This document shows positions 1 to 10,924 of a stretch of 64,000 nucleotides of DNA, piece by piece. A model generated the notes under the pieces. It worked only from the letters and a program-made list of their open reading frames with translations, made no database searches and had not been told where the DNA came from. Source of the stretch: Acidipila sp. (GTDB lineage Bacteria > Acidobacteriota > Terriglobia > Acidiferrales > UBA7541); contig JAAFGT010000019.1 in NCBI GenBank assembly GCA_010365215.1, forward strand, positions 1 through 64,000. The letters are read 5' to 3'. Position numbers and translations under genes: made by a program. How positions within the stretch are numbered: position 1 is the stretch's first letter; each line of letters opens with the position of its first letter.

Positions 1-392
1 GCCACGTCTCTTGTAGGGGCGGGGGTCGCCCCGCCCCTTGTCCGGGGAAGCGTTCGCTCCCGCATCCACGCCCGCACCGCTGCGCCGCAGTCCAGTAAGA
101 CCCTTGCGCGCTCCACTTTTGGCTTGACATCATTCCGGGAATCCGCAAACCTACTAAGTTTGGGAACTAGCCAGCGTGCCGCGCCGTACTTGCGGACGAA
201 CTTCGAACAAGACGCGTCCTCTGCAATCGTCATCAGGGGCCGTCTGGTCAAATCCCGAAGCGTCAACATGAGGAAGAAATAGCCAGGCAACACGTATGGC
301 GGGAGGAAAGTATCTCCCCCGGCGTGAGCCGCTGTCGAAGAATGCGCTTTTAAGGAATCGAAGGAATCGCAACTAAGGAATAAATAGCCGCC
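1..392. other. Intergenic region upstream of yajC
   Basis: No convincing gene is visible here. It holds a GC-rich palindrome at 15-38 and a TTGACA hexamer at 124-129. No good -10 box follows the hexamer at 16-18 bp, so a promoter for the yajC operon is possible but not shown. The short minus-strand open frame at 154-372 has arginine-rich, low-information translation and is probably chance. An upstream gene (queuine tRNA-ribosyltransferase is the common yajC neighbour) is not seen. Confidence 0.5.
15..38. repeat. Perfect GC palindrome (REP-like)
   Basis: Arms AGGGGCGGGG (15-24) and CCCCGCCCCT (29-38) are perfect complements around a 4-base loop. There is no T-run, so it is not a standard terminator. 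It resembles the dispersed intergenic GC palindromes found in many high-GC genomes. Confidence 0.5.
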
Positions 393-722
393 ATGTTTCA
401 CGAGTTCATGCCAACTTTTCTTCCGCTGCTGGCGCAGAGCCAGGGAGCGTCCAGCTTTCTGCCCTTGCTGCTTCCCTGGGTATTGGTGATGGGAATTTTT
501 TACGTGCTGCTGATCATGCCGCAGCAGAAGCGGCAAAAAAAGCTGCAGGAGATGCTGGCCGATTTGAAGATGGGCGACAAAGTGATCACCAGCGGCGGCA
601 TTTACGGCACCGTGGTGGGCCTGGAAGATAGCGCCGTGCAGTTGCGCATCGCCGACCAGGTGAAGGTCAAGGTCTCGCGCGCCGCCATTGCCGGGTTGCA
701 GCCGGAAGTCAAAGAGACTTAG
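393..722 (+). CDS. yajC: Sec translocon accessory subunit YajC
   Basis: YajC is the small inner-membrane partner of SecDF in the holotranslocon. The 109-residue product has one membrane segment at about residues 21-42 (ending VLLIMPQQKRQ), then a basic stretch and the typical cytoplasmic part with MGDKVITSGGIYGTVVG. Length and layout are normal for the family. A purine-rich AAGGAA lies about 13 bases before the ATG. It is followed after 36 bases by secD on the same strand, the classical order, so function is secure and co-transcription is likely. Confidence 0.95.
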   Translation: MFHEFMPTFLPLLAQSQGASSFLPLLLPWVLVMGIFYVLLIMPQQKRQKKLQEMLADLKMGDKVITSGGIYGTVVGLEDSAVQLRIADQVKVKVSRAAIAGLQPEVKET

Positions 723-758
723 TCGAGTTTATCGAGCAAGGAGCGTTGGTTTCTCGCG

Positions 759-2384
759 ATGCAAATCAATATTAAGTGGCGGTTCATCCTCATTCTGGGC
801 GTCATTCTGCTTTGTATTTACGGACTGTTTGGTGTGCCCACATTTCCCACTTCGTTTGCGCAGATGCGCCAGAACTTCTCCGACCGCATCCGGCTGGGCC
901 TGGACTTGCGCGGCGGCACCCACCTGATCCTGCAGGTGCAGGCACAGGAAGCGGTAAAAGGCTACACCGATCAGACGCTCGACCGCCTGCGCAAGGAACT
1001 TGCCGACAAAGGCATCCACGGCGAAGTCAGCGAGGCCGACGACACCCACGTCCTGGTGCGCAATCTGCCTCCCGACCAGGTCGGTGCGTTCCGCACTCTG
1101 GCCGGCGGAGAGTACCGGGACTGGAATGTTTCCCCGGCGCCCGGCGACGCCTCGGGCTACTCCCTGGGTCTGACCCAGGACGCCATAAAAACCATTCGCG
1201 CCGATACGCTGCGGCTATCCGTCGAAACCATTCGCCGCCGCATCGACCAGCTTGGCCTCACCGAGCCGGTAATCAGCGAACACGGCCGCGGTGACAACGA
1301 AATTCTTGTGCAGCTCCCCGGCGAGGGCGATCCCACGCGCGCCAAGGCCATAATTCAGGCTGGCGGGCAGCTGGAATTGCGCAAAGTGGCCGACCAGGGT
1401 CCGTTTACTTCCGAAGCCGAAGCGATGGCTGCATTCAATGGCATTCTGCCCCCAGGCACCGAGTTGCTCCCCGGGAAAAACGAGCGTCGCACTGGTGATA
1501 CCGGCCCATCGACACCCATTTGGTACCTGGTGGACCGCATCCCGGCAGTTACCGGCAAAGACTTGCGCGATGCCAAAGCATCGCCCAGCGCGGATGTTCC
1601 CGGTCGCTACGAAGTAGGCTTCCGGCTCACGGTTGAGGCCGGCCGCCGCTTCGGCGCCTTCACCGAAGCCAGCATCGGCAAGCGCATGGCTGTAGTTCTT
1701 GAGCGTAGGGTGGAGACCGCCCCCACCATCCAGAGCCAGATCACCGATTCCGGTAGAATCACCGGACAATTCGGTCGCGAAGAGGCCAACGACCTGGCGC
1801 TGGTGCTGCGCTCCGGCGCGCTCCCGGCGTCGATTAAGTACCTCGAAGAGCGCACCGTAGGCCCGTCGCTGGGCGCCGATTCCATCCGCCAGGGCTTCCG
1901 CGCGTCGGTAGTCAGTCTGCTCGCGGTGATGGCTTTCATGCTGATCTATTACCGCCTCTCCGGGGCCAATGCCGTGTTGGCTTTGTTCCTCAACCTGCTG
2001 ATTCTCTTGGCGGCGCTGGCCTATTTCCAGGCCGTCTTGACGCTGCCGGGAATCGCCGGCGTCATCCTGACCATCGGCATGGGCGTCGATTCCAACGTGC
2101 TGGTCTTCGAGCGCATCCGCGAAGAGTTGCGCAGCGGGAAGGCGAATGCCCCGGCGGTAGAGGCGGGCTTCGGACACGCCTTCCTGACCATCATCGATAC
2201 GCACGTCACCACAGTGGTTTCCGCTATCTTTCTGTTCCTGTTCGGCAGCGGCCCGGTCCGCGGGTTTGCGGTCACCCTGGTGATTGGCTTGGTTTCCAAC
2301 GTTTTCACGTCCGTATTCGTCTCCCGGACAATTTTTGGCTGGAATCTCAGCCGCATGCCGCGGGAACAGCCGCTCAGCATTTAA
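759..2384 (+). CDS. secD: Protein translocase subunit SecD
   Basis: SecD, with SecF, uses the proton gradient to pull secreted proteins out of the SecYEG channel on the periplasmic side. The 541-residue product shows an N-terminal membrane segment (about 8-28), the D1 motif LGLDLRGGTHLILQV, a long periplasmic domain, and a C-terminal bundle of five membrane segments. The bundle carries VGPSLGADSI and IGMGVDSNVLVFERIREELR, including the conserved aspartate of the proton path. AAGGAG lies 14 bases before the ATG, slightly far. It sits between yajC and secF, as usual. Confidence 0.97.
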   Translation: MQINIKWRFILILGVILLCIYGLFGVPTFPTSFAQMRQNFSDRIRLGLDLRGGTHLILQVQAQEAVKGYTDQTLDRLRKELADKGIHGEVSEADDTHVLVRNLPPDQVGAFRTLAGGEYRDWNVSPAPGDASGYSLGLTQDAIKTIRADTLRLSVETIRRRIDQLGLTEPVISEHGRGDNEILVQLPGEGDPTRAKAIIQAGGQLELRKVADQGPFTSEAEAMAAFNGILPPGTELLPGKNERRTGDTGPSTPIWYLVDRIPAVTGKDLRDAKASPSADVPGRYEVGFRLTVEAGRRFGAFTEASIGKRMAVVLERRVETAPTIQSQITDSGRITGQFGREEANDLALVLRSGALPASIKYLEERTVGPSLGADSIRQGFRASVVSLLAVMAFMLIYYRLSGANAVLALFLNLLILLAALAYFQAVLTLPGIAGVILTIGMGVDSNVLVFERIREELRSGKANAPAVEAGFGHAFLTIIDTHVTTVVSAIFLFLFGSGPVRGFAVTLVIGLVSNVFTSVFVSRTIFGWNLSRMPREQPLSI

Positions 2385-2497
2385 GAACGTTCAGTATTTC
2401 GGAAAACGTTTAATAAAATACGCCCCGGGGCGCCCCCGGCGGGAACCACAGCCCCTCCGCCGGTGTCTAATCCTCAGGAAGGAAGAGCTATAGCGCC

Positions 2498-3733
2498 ATG
2501 ATGGAAATTTTTCACCAGGTGAATATCGACTGGATGGGCAAGGCGAAGTATTTCGCCGGCCTCTCAGTGCTACTGCTTTTGGTCGGCTGGGCCTCCATCT
2601 GGCATCAGGGTGGGCTGCGCTACGGGATCGACTTCCGCGAAGGGACTATGGTCACAGTAGGTTTCGCGCAAGAGCCTTCCATCGATGTAGTTCGCAAGGG
2701 ACTTGCGGCCGAGGGTCTGGGGAACAGCACCATTCAGCAGATTCATGACATCACCCGCCCCGACACGCACGACCTGGTCATTGGCGTCGATACTACCGGC
2801 GATCAGGCGCTCGATACTGCGAAAACCGCCATCGTAAAAGCCCTGCAGAAGACCTTCCCCACCACCGACCCCAGCCGCGCCGACCTGAATGCCGTAGGGT
2901 CTCAAGGACTCGCCGAAGCTTTGGTCCGGCGGGATCCGTTGGGGTACAGTACGGCCGCCGGGGACCATTACACGACCATCGCCAAGCGGATTACCGATTT
3001 CCGCGATAGCCAGCGCGGCGGCCTGATCGCCAATCTCGACGAACTGCGCGCACCGCTGCTGGCAACGCCCGACGTCCAGCAGGGGCATGGCTCCGCCGAC
3101 GCCGTGCTGTCCGTCCTGAAAGACAGTTACACCGTCGGCGCCTACACCATCCGCAACGTGGAGATCGTAGGCCCCAAAGTAGGCGGCGAGCTCCGCAAGC
3201 AGGCCTTGCTGGCCACGCTCTATGCTTTGGCCGGCATGCTGGTTTATATTGCGTTCCGCTTTGAGTGGGTGTACGGTGCTGCGGCAGTACTAGCCGTGTT
3301 TCACGACGTCCTGATTACGCTGGGGCTATTTTCGATTTTCCATTTCGAGATATCGCTCACCGTCATTGCGGCGCTGCTAACCTTGGTCGGTTACTCGATG
3401 AACGACACGATTGTCATCTTCGACCGCGTTCGCGAAAACACGCGCTTGATGCGCCGCGAGCCGCTGGCCGTCATCGTAAATCGTTCCATCAACCAGACGT
3501 TATCCAGGACGATACTTACCAGCGGCCTTACGTTCCTCACCGTGCTGGTGCTCTTCGTACTGGGTGGAGAGACCCTGCGTAGTTTCTCCTTTGCGATGGT
3601 GGTGGGTATTGTGGTAGGAACTTATTCCAGTTTCGGGATTGCAGCGCCACTGGTGGTAGCCTGGAACGATTGGCGCGGCGGCAAGTCTCCGGTAGGTTCG
3701 GTAGCGCGCGCGCGGCAATCGGAAGCGACTTAA
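2498..3733 (+). CDS. secF: Protein translocase subunit SecF
   Basis: SecF is the SecD partner in the proton-driven export motor. At 411 residues it is longer than the roughly 300-residue E. coli protein, because of extra sequence at about residues 90-200 of the periplasmic part. Diagnostic stretches are IDFREGTMVTVGF near the N-terminus, VEIVGPKVGGELRKQ, and LVGYSMNDTIVIFDRVREN in the membrane bundle. Two ATG codons stand in tandem after GGAAGGAAGAG; either could start translation. The 113-base gap after secD holds GC-rich inverted repeats, including CGCCCCGGGGCG, that could modulate expression. Confidence 0.96.
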   Translation: MMEIFHQVNIDWMGKAKYFAGLSVLLLLVGWASIWHQGGLRYGIDFREGTMVTVGFAQEPSIDVVRKGLAAEGLGNSTIQQIHDITRPDTHDLVIGVDTTGDQALDTAKTAIVKALQKTFPTTDPSRADLNAVGSQGLAEALVRRDPLGYSTAAGDHYTTIAKRITDFRDSQRGGLIANLDELRAPLLATPDVQQGHGSADAVLSVLKDSYTVGAYTIRNVEIVGPKVGGELRKQALLATLYALAGMLVYIAFRFEWVYGAAAVLAVFHDVLITLGLFSIFHFEISLTVIAALLTLVGYSMNDTIVIFDRVRENTRLMRREPLAVIVNRSINQTLSRTILTSGLTFLTVLVLFVLGGETLRSFSFAMVVGIVVGTYSSFGIAAPLVVAWNDWRGGKSPVGSVARARQSEAT

Positions 3734-3767
3734 ATGCGAGCCTGTCGCAGTCGACGGGAGGTGACCT

Positions 3768-4505
3768 ATGTTCGATGATCTGGTCTTATCCGGAAATACC
3801 AAGAAAAAGACGAACAGCGGCTGGACTCTGTTTTTGTCCCTGCTGGTGCAGGTGTCCATCCTGGGGATCATGATTCTGATCCCACTGATCTACACGGAAG
3901 CGTTGCCGAAAGGGATGCTAGCCACCATGCTGGTGGCGCCGCCTCCGCCGCCTCCGCCTCCGCCGCCACCCGCCGCGGCGCCCCAGGTGATCCGCCGGCC
4001 AATCCAGCGCATCATCAATAACGGCAGAATGGTTGCGCCCACGGTAATTCCCAAAGACGTAAAAATGTTCAAGGAAGAAGATCTGCCCCCCGAAACGGGT
4101 GTTGGTGTTTCCGGTGGCGTCCCCGGCGGAATTGCCGGCGGCTCCTCGGGCGGCGTATTAGGCGGAATTCTGGGAGGCACGGGCTCTGCTCCGCCACCTC
4201 CGAAAGAGGCCAAGAAGCGCATCACCGTAGGCGGAAACGTGCAGTCGGCCAAGCTGGTGAACCAGGTCAAGCCGCTTTACCCCCCGCTGGCCAAGCAGGC
4301 GCGTATTTCTGGTACTGTAAGGCTCCATGCCATCATTTCGAAAGATGGGTCGGTGCAGCAGTTGGAGATGGTGAACGGCCATCCGCTGCTGGTGCAGTCA
4401 GCGCTCGACGCGGTGCGCCAGTGGCGCTACCAACCGACGCTGCTCAATGGTGAGCCCGTCGAAGTGGAAACTTTCATCGAGGTCGTTTTTACGCTGAGCT
4501 CCTAA
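3768..4505 (+). CDS. TonB-family energy transducer
   Basis: TonB proteins carry energy from an ExbB-ExbD motor to outer-membrane receptors. The product (245 residues) has a cytoplasmic N-terminus, one membrane anchor (about 22-42), a run of 11 prolines near residue 60, a glycine-rich linker (about 110-145), and a C-terminal TonB fold from about residue 165 (PLYPPLAKQARISGTVRLH, then WRYQPTLLNGEPVEV). The start is well supported by GGGAGGTGA five bases upstream. It lies directly after secF and before exbB and two exbD genes, so it belongs to a complete Ton module joined to the Sec genes. Confidence 0.92.
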   Translation: MFDDLVLSGNTKKKTNSGWTLFLSLLVQVSILGIMILIPLIYTEALPKGMLATMLVAPPPPPPPPPPPAAAPQVIRRPIQRIINNGRMVAPTVIPKDVKMFKEEDLPPETGVGVSGGVPGGIAGGSSGGVLGGILGGTGSAPPPPKEAKKRITVGGNVQSAKLVNQVKPLYPPLAKQARISGTVRLHAIISKDGSVQQLEMVNGHPLLVQSALDAVRQWRYQPTLLNGEPVEVETFIEVVFTLSS

Positions 4506-4550
4506 GGGCCGGCGAAATCCGTTGGACTTGAACGAGGAGGAGTGAACCTG

Positions 4551-5279
4551 ATGCTTGCCAATCTATCGTTGACGTGCTTCCTGCTGTTGCAGGAGGCTGC
4601 TGGATTTACGGATCCCCGCCAGCTCTGGAACCAGATGGGATGGGTGGCCAGGATTGTGGTCATCATCCTGTTCGTTATGTCGGCCTGGTCGGTGGGCATC
4701 ATGATCGACCGCGCCATCATGTACAGCGCCGCGCGCAAACAGTCGCGGATGTTCGTGCAGCAGGTGGCCGGTGCGCTGCGCGACGGCAAACTCGATGAGG
4801 CCATCTCCATCGCCGAGCGCAACAAGAAGAGCCACATCGCCAAAGTTGTGGCCACAGGGCTCTCGGAGTTCCAATCGGCCTCGACGCAGGTGCAGGACCA
4901 GGAACTGGTGGATGCCGCCAAGCGCGGTCTGGAGCGCTCGGTGGCCATCGTACATGCCGAAATGAAGCGCGGCCTTTCCGGCCTCGCCACCATCGGCTCC
5001 ACCGCGCCGTTCGTCGGCCTGTTCGGCACCGTGGCCGGCATCATGAACGCCTTCGAAGGCATCTCCAAGCAGAAGGTCACCGGCCTGGCCGCCGTAGCCG
5101 GCGGAATTTCCGAAGCGCTGGTCACCACGGCTTTCGGCCTGTTCGTGGCCGTCCCCGCGGTGTGGGCCTACAACTACTTCACCAACAAGGTGGAGGCGTT
5201 CGACGTTGAAATGGACAATTCCTCGACGGAGTTGGTGAACTATTTCATTACACGTCGCGGAGTGGTCGGAAAAAAGTAA
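4551..5279 (+). CDS. exbB: ExbB/TolQ/MotA-family proton channel protein
   Basis: ExbB forms the membrane proton channel that, with ExbD, powers TonB. Three membrane segments are visible: one near the N-terminus (IVVIILFVMSAWSVGIMIDR) and a pair in the C-terminal half flanking the family signature TIGSTAPFVGLFGTVAGIM. I chose the ATG at 4551 because AGGAGG ends 10 bases before it. An in-frame GTG at 4542 is only one base from the same AGGAGG and is therefore unlikely. The gene lies between the TonB-like gene and exbD, six bases upstream of the latter. Confidence 0.93.
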   Translation: MLANLSLTCFLLLQEAAGFTDPRQLWNQMGWVARIVVIILFVMSAWSVGIMIDRAIMYSAARKQSRMFVQQVAGALRDGKLDEAISIAERNKKSHIAKVVATGLSEFQSASTQVQDQELVDAAKRGLERSVAIVHAEMKRGLSGLATIGSTAPFVGLFGTVAGIMNAFEGISKQKVTGLAAVAGGISEALVTTAFGLFVAVPAVWAYNYFTNKVEAFDVEMDNSSTELVNYFITRRGVVGKK

Positions 5280-5285
5280 ACGCCC

Positions 5286-5741
5286 ATGGCCTATAAACCA
5301 CCTGTCGGAATCGTGATGGCCACGCCGAACGTAATCCCCATGGCGGACATCATGCTCGTGCTGCTGATCATCTTCATGGTGGTCACGCCCATGCTCCAGA
5401 AGGGCGCCCCGGTGGACCGCGCGCTGGTCAGCAATCCGCACGAAATGCAGGACGCGGACAAGGAAGACGCCATCATCGTGGCGGTTACACGATCCGGCGA
5501 TATTTTCCTGGGCTCCACCAAAATCGCCAAAGAATCGATAACCAGCAGCATAAAAGACAAGCTCACCAACAAGCCCGGCGCTACGGTCTACATCAACGGC
5601 GACCGCCGCGCCAAGTACGGCGATGTGGTAGCCGTGGTGGACGAAATCCGCGCCGCCGGCGTGGACCAGCTCGGCCTGCTCACCGATAAGGTGCCCGCAA
5701 GCAACAAGCCCAAGGCGCCTCCGCCGCCGACCGGAGATTAG
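5286..5741 (+). CDS. exbD: ExbD/TolR biopolymer transport protein (first copy)
   Basis: ExbD is the second motor subunit and binds peptidoglycan and TonB in the periplasm. The product has 151 residues, with an N-terminal stretch NVIPMADIMLVLLIIFMVV containing the conserved membrane aspartate, followed by a periplasmic domain ending in proline- and lysine-rich sequence. It begins six bases after exbB and has only a weak ribosome site, so translation may depend on exbB. A second exbD follows at 5860. Confidence 0.93.
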   Translation: MAYKPPVGIVMATPNVIPMADIMLVLLIIFMVVTPMLQKGAPVDRALVSNPHEMQDADKEDAIIVAVTRSGDIFLGSTKIAKESITSSIKDKLTNKPGATVYINGDRRAKYGDVVAVVDEIRAAGVDQLGLLTDKVPASNKPKAPPPPTGD

Positions 5742-5859
5742 AACCAGCGCAACGCCGGATTGCAAGTTGAACGAAGCGCGTTTAACGAGCCAGGTAAAAA
5801 CGGCGAGTTCAACCAAGGCCGCCGTGGCGAATCAATAGGGAATCAACAGGGAGACAGTT

Positions 5860-6288
5860 ATGGGAATGGCAATCGGTGGAAACAAGGGATCCATGGCGGA
5901 GATGAACGTCGTCCCGCTGATCGACATCCTGCTCGTTCTCCTCATCATTTTCATGGTGATCACGCCCCTCACGCCCAAAGGCCTCGATGCGCTGGTGCCG
6001 CAGCCCACGCCGCCGGACGCCAAGCAGCAGCCGGAAGTGAACGACAAGCTGGTCGTGGTGCAGGTGGCGCAGGACGGCACTCTCAAGATCAACTCTGAGC
6101 CGGCTACCTGGGACACCCTGGAAGCGCGGCTGACGGAAATTTTCAAGACGCGCGCCGAGCGCGTAGCATTCATCAAGGGCGACGAAGGCGTGGAGTTCGA
6201 ACGCGTGGCTCGGGCCATCGACATCATGCACAGCGCCAACATCGACAAAGTCGGGCTGATTACTTCCAAGGTCGAAGCGGGCCAATAA
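5860..6288 (+). CDS. exbD: ExbD/TolR biopolymer transport protein (second copy)
   Basis: This is a second ExbD/TolR of 142 residues. It contains NVVPLIDILLVLLIIFMVI with the conserved membrane aspartate and a periplasmic domain of normal length. It has its own ribosome site (GGGAGAC before the ATG). It is clearly a paralogue of the preceding exbD, not a copy error, since the periplasmic halves differ widely. Tandem exbD genes are common in Acidobacteriota, Bacteroidota and myxobacteria, where both may join one motor. Confidence 0.93.
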   Translation: MGMAIGGNKGSMAEMNVVPLIDILLVLLIIFMVITPLTPKGLDALVPQPTPPDAKQQPEVNDKLVVVQVAQDGTLKINSEPATWDTLEARLTEIFKTRAERVAFIKGDEGVEFERVARAIDIMHSANIDKVGLITSKVEAGQ

Positions 6289-6360
6289 TCCGCATTCGCT
6301 GCGGCCGCCGGGGGCATACCAGGCAGGCCGCGTGCGGTTAGTACAAATTCCGGAACAGGG

Positions 6361-7212
6361 ATGGCTATAGTCATGACCAATGCGTCTTGCGCGGCCCGCT
6401 CGGGCCGTCTCCGTTTCGCTTCCATTCTCGCGGTGCTGCTGGCCTTCTCGGCCACCGGTTGCGAGAAACTCAAAGCACGCGACATGCTCAATAAGGGTGT
6501 GCAGTCCTACAAGGCCCAGCAATACGACAGGTCCGTGGAATACTTCAAGCAGGCCAAGAGTCTCGACCCCAGCCTGGTCAACGCGCAGCTCTACCTGGCC
6601 ACCGCCTATTCCAATCTCTATGTCGACGGCTCGCCCGCCCCGGACAACGTGGAGAAGGGAAATCAGGCCGTTGCTGAATTCAAGGAGGTCCTGCGCGTAA
6701 ACTCCAAGAACCTTTCCGCCATCGACGGTCTCGGCTCCATCCTCTACCGCATGGGCGGCCAGCCCTTCGATCCCAAGAAGCTGGAAGAGTCCAAGAGCTA
6801 TCACCTGCAGCACATCCAAATCAGCCCCAACGATCCTGAGCCGTATTACTGGGTCGGGGTAATCGACTGGCTGCTCTCTTTCCGCGCCAACGTCACCATG
6901 CGCAGCGAATTCAACAGCAACTCCCCGAAAAAGCCGCTGAAGGAAGGCGAGCCGCTGCCCGATAAGCTGCGCGAGCCTTTTTCCGGCAAGTATGCGCAGG
7001 TCATCGACGAAGGCATCGAAAAGCTTAAAAAAGCCATCGAGCTGCGTCCTGATTACGACGACGCCATGGCCTACCTCAATCTTCTCGACCGCCAGAAGGC
7101 GGACGAAGTGCAATCTGCCGACGAGCGCAATAAGTTCCTGGCCGATGCCGACGCTCTGATCGAGAAAGTGAAGGAAATCAAGCAGAAGAAGGCCGAAAAG
7201 CCGACCGCTTAA
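6361..7212 (+). CDS. TPR-containing lipoprotein
   Basis: The product (283 residues) starts with a basic, hydrophobic signal ending in a lipobox (FSATGCEK, cysteine 34), so it is probably lipid-anchored. The mature part has tetratricopeptide-like repeats (AQQYDRSVEYFKQAKSLDP and later ELRPDYDDAMAYLNLLDRQ) and a lysine-rich C-terminus. A second in-frame ATG lies at 6373. It follows the Ton genes on the same strand and is closed by the hairpin at 7241-7263. I infer a role in envelope assembly with the Ton module; no enzymatic motif is seen. Confidence 0.85.
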   Translation: MAIVMTNASCAARSGRLRFASILAVLLAFSATGCEKLKARDMLNKGVQSYKAQQYDRSVEYFKQAKSLDPSLVNAQLYLATAYSNLYVDGSPAPDNVEKGNQAVAEFKEVLRVNSKNLSAIDGLGSILYRMGGQPFDPKKLEESKSYHLQHIQISPNDPEPYYWVGVIDWLLSFRANVTMRSEFNSNSPKKPLKEGEPLPDKLREPFSGKYAQVIDEGIEKLKKAIELRPDYDDAMAYLNLLDRQKADEVQSADERNKFLADADALIEKVKEIKQKKAEKPTA

Positions 7213-7240
7213 TTCGCCTACTGCAGCCGAATCTTTGCCG

Positions 7241-7263
7241 GTGCCGGGGAGCTTCCCCGGCAC
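7241..7263 (+). terminator. Likely intrinsic terminator after the Sec-Ton gene run
   Basis: Perfect 10-bp stem GTGCCGGGGA / TCCCCGGCAC with a 3-base loop. The following T-tract is weak (TGTCGTTTTC), so termination may be partial. Confidence 0.6.
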
Positions 7264-7335
7264 TGTCGTTTTCGCGCAGTCCCGTTCTCCCTTCATTCCC
7301 TCCCACCCGCCCCGGGGGCTAGAATAGAAGACGTC

Positions 7336-9534
<2,199 letters not shown>

Positions 9535-9561
9535 GCCGGGCGTGGGCGCGCCGCGCTCGCA

Positions 9562-10866
9562 GTGAAACTTACCGCCTCGAACATGGCCGCCTCGAACATG
9601 CCCACCTCGAACATGCCAGCATCGAAATTAAGCAACGCTCGTCCCGCGCCTCACGTGGACGTAGCCGTCATTGGCGCCGGCGCCTTCGGCGGCTGGACCG
9701 CCTTTCATCTGCAACGCAGGGGCGCGCGCGTGGCCCTTCTCGACGCGTGGGGCGCGGGCCATCCACGCGGCACCTCCAGCGGCGACACGCGCATCCTCCG
9801 TTTCACTTATGGCGCGAAATCGCTCTACACGGAATGGAGCTGGCGCGCGCGGGAGCTGTGGCTGGAATGGGAAAAAAATTGGCGCGTGCCGCTATTCATT
9901 CCCAACGGCGTGCTGTGGCTGTGGAAAGAAGAAAATGAATATTTCCGCGAGAGTGTGGCCGCGCTAGCCCGCCTGCGCATTGCTATCGAGCGTCTGGGCC
10001 GCGCGGATCTCTCCCGCCGTTTTCCCCAAATCTGCGATGACGGTGTTTCCTTCGCCACCTTCGAGCCGGACGCCGGCTTTCTTCGCGCCCGCCTCGCCAC
10101 CGAGCTCGTCGCGGCGAAAGTGGCCGAGCACGGCGGCGACGTGCGTATTGCATCGGCAACTCCCCCGAGCGGCGCCGGTCCGCGCCTGAAACGCCTGCTG
10201 CTCGCGGAAGGCCCCGCCACCGCCGGCCATGCGCCGAAGCTCGCCGGCAGCGGCACGGCAAACTCTGAAATCACTGCCGATGCCTTCGTCTTCGCCTGCG
10301 GCCCCTGGCTGCGGAATCTATTCCCCGAGCTGCTTCAATCGCGCCTGGCCATCACTCGTCAGGATGTTTTTTATTTTGGCGTGCCCGCCGGTGACCTGAA
10401 CTTTTCTCCTCCGGCCATGCCTGCCTGGTGCGAATACGAAACCGAGTTTTATGGAATCCCTGCATTTCACGGTAGCGGCTTCAAGCTGGCAAACAATCAG
10501 GGCGTTGCCGGGTTCGATCCCACGAACGGCGAGCGTGTGGCCGACCCTGGGAATCTTGAAAACGCGCGCCGCTACCTGGCCCGGCGGTTTCCCGCACTGG
10601 CCGCAGCCCCGCTGGTGGAGACCAGCGTCTGCCAGTACGAGCGCACTCCGGATTCGCATCTGGTGCTCGACCGGCATCCGCAGTATGAAAATGTGTGGAT
10701 CGTGGGCGGCGGCTCCGGTCACGGATTCAAATTGGGGCCGGCGGTGGGAGAATTTCTGGCGAATGTAGTGCTCACCGGCGATCGCGAACGCATCCCCGCC
10801 GAGCTGCGCCTGGGGGCCAGTGCCTTTCCGGAAACAGGCGCGCTTCCCGCCAAAGCGGCGTTCTAG
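9562..10866 (+). CDS. FAD-dependent amine oxidoreductase (SolA/monomeric sarcosine oxidase type)
   Basis: The enzyme family oxidises secondary amines such as N-methyl amino acids with covalently bound FAD. The product (434 residues from GTG 9562) has an N-terminal dinucleotide fold (VAVIGAGAFGGW), the HPRGTSSGDTRILRF region, and near the C-terminus VCQYERTPDSHLVLDRHP, whose Cys357 matches the flavin-linking cysteine of monomeric sarcosine oxidases, followed by SGHGFKLGPAVGEF. The start is uncertain: a 15-bp repeat at 9577-9621 supplies three further in-frame ATGs (9583, 9598, 9613), and the conserved fold begins only at about residue 32. The substrate cannot be deduced. Confidence 0.85.
   Translation: MKLTASNMAASNMPTSNMPASKLSNARPAPHVDVAVIGAGAFGGWTAFHLQRRGARVALLDAWGAGHPRGTSSGDTRILRFTYGAKSLYTEWSWRARELWLEWEKNWRVPLFIPNGVLWLWKEENEYFRESVAALARLRIAIERLGRADLSRRFPQICDDGVSFATFEPDAGFLRARLATELVAAKVAEHGGDVRIASATPPSGAGPRLKRLLLAEGPATAGHAPKLAGSGTANSEITADAFVFACGPWLRNLFPELLQSRLAITRQDVFYFGVPAGDLNFSPPAMPAWCEYETEFYGIPAFHGSGFKLANNQGVAGFDPTNGERVADPGNLENARRYLARRFPALAAAPLVETSVCQYERTPDSHLVLDRHPQYENVWIVGGGSGHGFKLGPAVGEFLANVVLTGDRERIPAELRLGASAFPETGALPAKAAF
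9577..9621 (+). repeat. Three 15-bp tandem repeats at the start of the oxidoreductase gene
   Basis: Units begin TCGAACATG at 9577, 9592 and 9607, with a partial fourth at 9622. Each unit carries an in-frame ATG and encodes a Ser-Asn-Met block, so the repeat multiplies possible start codons. Confidence 0.85.
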
Positions 10867-10924
10867 CCCGCGCGTTACAATCCTTCCAAGCACCTGACCC
10901 AACCCGAAAGGACGGGTGTCTCCC

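Noticed and set aside
2410-2475. A terminator between secD and secF
   Set aside because: GC-rich palindromes are present but no T-run follows on either strand, and secF must be expressed with secD.
4563-5816. A 417-codon minus-strand frame opposite exbB and exbD
   Set aside because: Antisense to two secure genes; no plausible protein features.
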